From NCBI GenBank assembly GCA_020063525.1, contig JAGUUJ010000011.1, positions 1 to 7,945 of the forward strand: a stretch of 7,945 nt of DNA, read 5' to 3'. Origin of the DNA: Candidatus Omnitrophota bacterium. Its GTDB lineage: Bacteria > Omnitrophota > Gorgyraeia > Gygaellales > Profunditerraquicolaceae. Shown here in pieces: positions 4,620-7,945 of the stretch (within the stretch, counting starts at the first letter, position 1; every line of letters starts with the position of its first letter). The translations under genes and the position numbers were made by a program. Under the pieces are notes generated by a model, which worked only from the letters and a program-made list of their open reading frames with translations, searched no databases and was not told where the DNA came from.

Positions 4620-7600
4620 ATGATTAATAAACTAATTTCCTACTGTTTACGTACGCCCTTTGTGGTTTTTGTGGTCTATATTGCAATGTTCTTCTGGGGC
4701 GTTTGGGCAATTACCAATATCCCGGTTGATGCCATACCTGATATCGGTGGAAAACAGGTTATTGTCTATACTGAGTGGCCGGGCCGCTCAGCAAAAGATG
4801 TAGAAGACCAGATTACCTATCCGCTTTCAGTTTCCTTACGTGGAGTACCGGGTGTTAAGACTATCCGCGCTTCATCTGCTTTTGGTTTTTCAGAAGTCTA
4901 TCTTATTTTTAAAGACAATGTTGATTATTATTGGGCGCGTTCACGGGTTTTAGAGAAATTAAATCTTGCTTCTCAACGCCTGCCTATGGGAGTTGTGCCT
5001 GTATTAGGGCCTGATGCCACGGGCCTGGGCCAGGTATTCTGGTATACAGTGGAAGGCAAAGGCTATAGCATCGATCAGTTAAGGAGCTTACAGGATTGGT
5101 TTATTCGCTATCAGCTAAACAGCGTGCAGGGAGTTTCTGAGGTTGCTTCTATCGGCGGTTTTGTCAAGCAATATCAGATAGATATTGACCCCAATAAGAT
5201 GCTTGCCTACAACGTGCATCTTGGCGAAATAATGGAGGCAGTAAAGAAATCCAATATTGATGTAGGCGCAAAGGTAATTGAGAATAATGCCATGGAATAT
5301 ATCATCCGCGGCCTGGGCTTTATTAAATCTTTAGAGGATATTGAGAATATTGTGCTGGGTGAGTATAACGGCGTGCCGGTAACAGTAAAGAATATTGCTG
5401 TTGTGCAGTTAGGCCCGGAGTTTAGGCGCGGGGCATTAGATAAGGATGGCCAGGAGGCAGTAGGCGGAGTAGTGTTGATGCGTTACGGCGAGAATGCCAT
5501 GCAGGTAATCCATCGCGTAAAAGAGGCGATTAAGGAGCTTGAAAAGGGGTTACCTCCGGGTGTCAAGATAGTTCCCTTTTATGACCGCACAGAGCTGATA
5601 CACCGCACTATCGGGACTTTACGCGAGGCCTTAATCTTAGAGATAATTATTACTATGGCGGTAGTCGTGCCGTTTTTAGCGCACATCTGGGCAGGAATAA
5701 TGATCTGCCTTGCCTTACCCTTTTCAGTATTAATGGCTTTTATCGTAATGTATTATTTAAAAATTGATTCCAATATTATGTCTTTATCCGGAATTGCTAT
5801 TGCCATCGGAACATTAGTGGATATGGGTATTATAATGACGGAGAATGCTTATCGCCGGTTGATTATCCATGCTGAAGATATAAAGAAAGGGTTAAAGACC
5901 CGTCTTGAAGTTGTGTTTGCTGCTGCCAGTGAAGTCGGCTCAGCAGTAATGACTGCTGTTCTAACTACCGTGGTTTCTTTTTTGGCAGTATTTGCCTTGG
6001 AGTCGCAAGAAGGAAAGCTCTTCAATCCCTTAGCCTATACCAAGACCCTTGTCCTGCTTGCTTCAGTAGTTGTGGCCTTAACCCTTACGCCTGTCCTAGC
6101 TCTATATTTCTTAAAAGGCAGGCTGCGGCCGCCGGAAGAAAACCCTCTGGTAAAAGGGCTGCAGCATTATTACGAGAAGATTTTACGCTGGTGCCTGAAT
6201 CACCGGGTAACATTTTTGCTTATTCCGGCAACTGTGCTGATTACAAGTTTGGCTTTTATCTTTCCCAAAGATATCGTATCTATCAGTATATTTTTAATTA
6301 TTGTCATCGGAACTCTGTTATTCATCCTTCCTAAAAAAATAAAGTCCTTTTTGGCTTTGATAATAATTACTGCTTTAAGTATGGGTTGGTTTTGGTTTGC
6401 CCCGCGCATCGGACGCGAATTTTTTCCGCCTTTTGACGAGGGCTCAATCCTGTTTATGCCGGTGATGCGTCCATCGGTTTCTTTAACTGAGGCAATCCGC
6501 GTTATCCAGATACAGGATAAGATTATCAAGTCCTTTCCGGAAATAGAAACTGTGGTGGGAAAAGTCGGCCGCGCAGAGAGCGCCACTGACCCTGCGCCGG
6601 TAGAAATGTTTGAGACCATCATCACCTTAAAACCCAAGAGCCAGTGGCGCAAAGGAATGACTAAAGACAAGCTCATCCAGGAGATGAATGCGGCTTTGCA
6701 AATACCCGGTGTTTCCAATATCTGGACCCAGCCCATTGTCAACCGCATTGATATGTTGGCAACCGGGATACGGACCTCAGTAGGAGTTAAAGTTTTTGGG
6801 CCGGATTTACAAAAAATTGAAGAAATTGCTACTGAAGTAGAAAATGTAGTTAAAACTATCCCCGGAGCGGTAGATTTATATTCTGAGAAGATTGTCGGTA
6901 AGCCCTATATTGAGTTCAAGATAAAAAGAGAGCAGCTTGCGCGTTACGGAATATCTATCCGTGAAGTGCAGGATGTAATTGAGATGGCTATTGGCGGAGA
7001 GAACCTTACCACTACCGTAGAAGGAAGAGAGCGTTATCCGGTGCGCGTGCGTTATGCCCGGGAACTGCGCGATAATATTGATGCGCTTCGCCGCGTGCTC
7101 GTTTCCACTAAGGACGGAGCGCAGATTCCCATTAGCCAATTGGTAGATATTTATTTTGTCACCGGTCCGGCAATGATTAACTCCGAAAACGGGTTATTGC
7201 GCGCCTATGTTTTGATGAATGTGCGCGGCGGCAGGGATATGGTGGGTTTTGTGGAGGAGGCATCCAAGGTGGTGGCAGAAAAGATAAAGCTTCCTCAAGG
7301 ATATTTCCTGCAGTGGTCAGGCCAGTTTGAAAACCAGGTGCGCGCCAAGAAAAAGATAGCCGTGCTTCTACCCATAAGCCTGCTGATTAATTTTATGCTT
7401 ATCTATATGAATTTCCGCTCGATCATAAAATCCGTCTTTATCTTTACCGCTGTTCCTGTAACTCTGGCAGGGGGGGTCTGGCTTCTGGCTTTTTCGGGAT
7501 TCAATTTCTCTGTTGCGGTCTGGGTGGGCTTTATTGCGCTCTTCGGCATTGCAGTTGATGACGGAGTGTTAATCACTACCTATCTTGACGATGTATTTAA

Positions 7601-7874
7601 GGAACGCCGGGATAAGATAAAGAGCCGTCAGGATGTTATTGAAGCCACTGTCCATGCCGGTTTAGGAAGGATCCGCCCGGCATTCCTGACTACAATTACC
7701 ACTATTGTCGCACTTATACCGATTATGTTTTTAAAAGGAACAGGTGCCGAAGTAATGCAGCCGATGGCGATTCCCTCTATCGGCGGTATGACTATTGAAA
7801 TGATTACCTGGTTTATTGTGCCAACCCTCTATTCCTGGAAAGAAGAAAAGAAATTGAGTAAATTAACTAATTAG
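4620..7874 (+). CDS. cusA: CusA-like heavy-metal RND efflux pump, copper/silver type
   Basis: This 1084-residue inner-membrane proton/metal antiporter is the motor of the tripartite pump. It has TM1 at about 13-33, then IPVDAIPDI and the first porter domain, TM2-6 from about 333 to 497, a second porter domain at about 598-910, and TM8-12 to the end. The three Cu(I)/Ag(I) methionines of E. coli CusA (Met573, Met623, Met672) match Met613 (LFMP), Met663 (VEMFET) and Met712 (NRIDML). The proton-relay Asp405 matches Asp401 in IGTLVDMGIIMTENA. The DFG aspartate of divalent-metal CzcA pumps is AIG here, again the monovalent type. Glu939 corresponds to Asp980, but Lys984 corresponds to Ala1021. About 40 extra residues around 548-594 add two hydrophobic segments compared with the 1047-residue E. 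coli protein. The start follows the adaptor by 15 nt with a modest AGGA (4609-4612). Confidence 0.95.
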   Translation: MINKLISYCLRTPFVVFVVYIAMFFWGVWAITNIPVDAIPDIGGKQVIVYTEWPGRSAKDVEDQITYPLSVSLRGVPGVKTIRASSAFGFSEVYLIFKDNVDYYWARSRVLEKLNLASQRLPMGVVPVLGPDATGLGQVFWYTVEGKGYSIDQLRSLQDWFIRYQLNSVQGVSEVASIGGFVKQYQIDIDPNKMLAYNVHLGEIMEAVKKSNIDVGAKVIENNAMEYIIRGLGFIKSLEDIENIVLGEYNGVPVTVKNIAVVQLGPEFRRGALDKDGQEAVGGVVLMRYGENAMQVIHRVKEAIKELEKGLPPGVKIVPFYDRTELIHRTIGTLREALILEIIITMAVVVPFLAHIWAGIMICLALPFSVLMAFIVMYYLKIDSNIMSLSGIAIAIGTLVDMGIIMTENAYRRLIIHAEDIKKGLKTRLEVVFAAASEVGSAVMTAVLTTVVSFLAVFALESQEGKLFNPLAYTKTLVLLASVVVALTLTPVLALYFLKGRLRPPEENPLVKGLQHYYEKILRWCLNHRVTFLLIPATVLITSLAFIFPKDIVSISIFLIIVIGTLLFILPKKIKSFLALIIITALSMGWFWFAPRIGREFFPPFDEGSILFMPVMRPSVSLTEAIRVIQIQDKIIKSFPEIETVVGKVGRAESATDPAPVEMFETIITLKPKSQWRKGMTKDKLIQEMNAALQIPGVSNIWTQPIVNRIDMLATGIRTSVGVKVFGPDLQKIEEIATEVENVVKTIPGAVDLYSEKIVGKPYIEFKIKREQLARYGISIREVQDVIEMAIGGENLTTTVEGRERYPVRVRYARELRDNIDALRRVLVSTKDGAQIPISQLVDIYFVTGPAMINSENGLLRAYVLMNVRGGRDMVGFVEEASKVVAEKIKLPQGYFLQWSGQFENQVRAKKKIAVLLPISLLINFMLIYMNFRSIIKSVFIFTAVPVTLAGGVWLLAFSGFNFSVAVWVGFIALFGIAVDDGVLITTYLDDVFKERRDKIKSRQDVIEATVHAGLGRIRPAFLTTITTIVALIPIMFLKGTGAEVMQPMAIPSIGGMTIEMITWFIVPTLYSWKEEKKLSKLTN

Positions 7875-7890
7875 AGAGTAGGAGGAAGAA

Positions 7891-7945
7891 ATGTTTAAGA
7901 AAATATCAGTGATTTTTATTACCGGGATATTTATTTTTGGAATTA
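7891..7945 (+). CDS. Start of a further operon gene with a signal peptide (truncated by window)
   Basis: ATG 7891 is preceded by a perfect AGGAGG (7880-7885) with 5 nt spacing and lies 16 nt after the pump's stop codon. Eighteen codons are visible: MFKKISVIFITGIFIFGI. Two lysines followed by an unbroken hydrophobic run look like the first part of a Sec signal peptide or an N-terminal membrane anchor, so the product is exported or membrane-bound. The gene belongs to the copper operon by spacing. In comparable operons this place is often taken by a periplasmic metal-binding protein, but the visible part does not allow a family assignment. Confidence 0.75.
   Translation, partial: MFKKISVIFITGIFIFGI

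Noticed and set aside
6200..6748. 182-codon open frame on the - strand within the pump gene
   Set aside because: It is antisense to the conserved cusA coding region, including the methionine-site sequence, and its product resembles no known protein.
6876..7139. 87-codon open frame on the - strand within the pump gene
   Set aside because: It is antisense to the second porter domain of cusA, with no ribosome binding site and no recognisable motif.

Overview
The window is a metal and metalloid resistance island on the + strand. It has two consecutive blocks: the tail of an arsenic detoxification operon (about 1-1722) and a CsoR-controlled copper/silver efflux operon (about 1859 to past the right edge). 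The outer-membrane TolC-type protein, periplasmic adaptor and RND pump require a Gram-negative (diderm) cell. The moderately AT-rich coding, the Acr3/thioredoxin-like/ArsM set and the style of the copper proteins suggest an uncultured anaerobic or sediment bacterium. Omnitrophota or a deltaproteobacterial relative is a guess from general resemblance, not a result.

Arsenic block. The first 201 bases encode the C-terminus of an arsenite methyltransferase (ArsM). Next come a 77-residue CPKC thioredoxin-like protein (212-445) and an Acr3 arsenite efflux permease (507-1583) that keeps the transport cysteine and glutamate. Just after acr3 lies a scar (1589-1722). It holds a ribosome binding site, a lost start codon and the first residues of a low-molecular-weight-phosphatase-type arsenate reductase up to its P-loop. 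These are joined, in another reading frame, to the last 20-odd residues of a second small thioredoxin-like protein. The local operon therefore once carried arsC and a second thioredoxin-like gene and lost most of both in one deletion. What remains can methylate and export arsenite but has no intact arsenate reductase in this window.

Control region. From 1723 to 1858 there is no gene. A strong sigma-70-type promoter (TTGACA, 18 bp spacer, TATACT) follows, with a G-tract of the kind bound by CsoR/RcnR-family repressors between its two elements. A similar G-rich site lies 34 bp upstream.

Copper block. The order is csoR (1913-2197), a TolC/CusC-like outer-membrane factor (2200-3465), a CusB-like adaptor with an N-terminal heavy-metal-binding domain (3462-4604), and a CusA-like RND pump (4620-7874). 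A fifth gene starts at 7891, opens with a signal peptide and is cut by the window edge. Junctions are 2 nt, a 4 nt ATGA overlap, 15 nt and 16 nt, so this is one operon. CsoR has the Cys-His-Cys copper fingerprint and CusA has the three-methionine Cu(I)/Ag(I) site, so both regulator and pump point to monovalent copper or silver. The repressor would release the promoter when cytosolic copper rises, and the tripartite pump would then expel copper from the periplasm or cytosol.

The less ordinary points are the arsC/thioredoxin deletion scar, an adaptor that seems to lack both halves of the lipoyl (barrel-sandwich) domain, a pump with two extra hydrophobic segments in the middle, and paired G-tract sites at the csoR promoter. 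I see no wholly new system, CRISPR array, tRNA, rRNA or mobile element.
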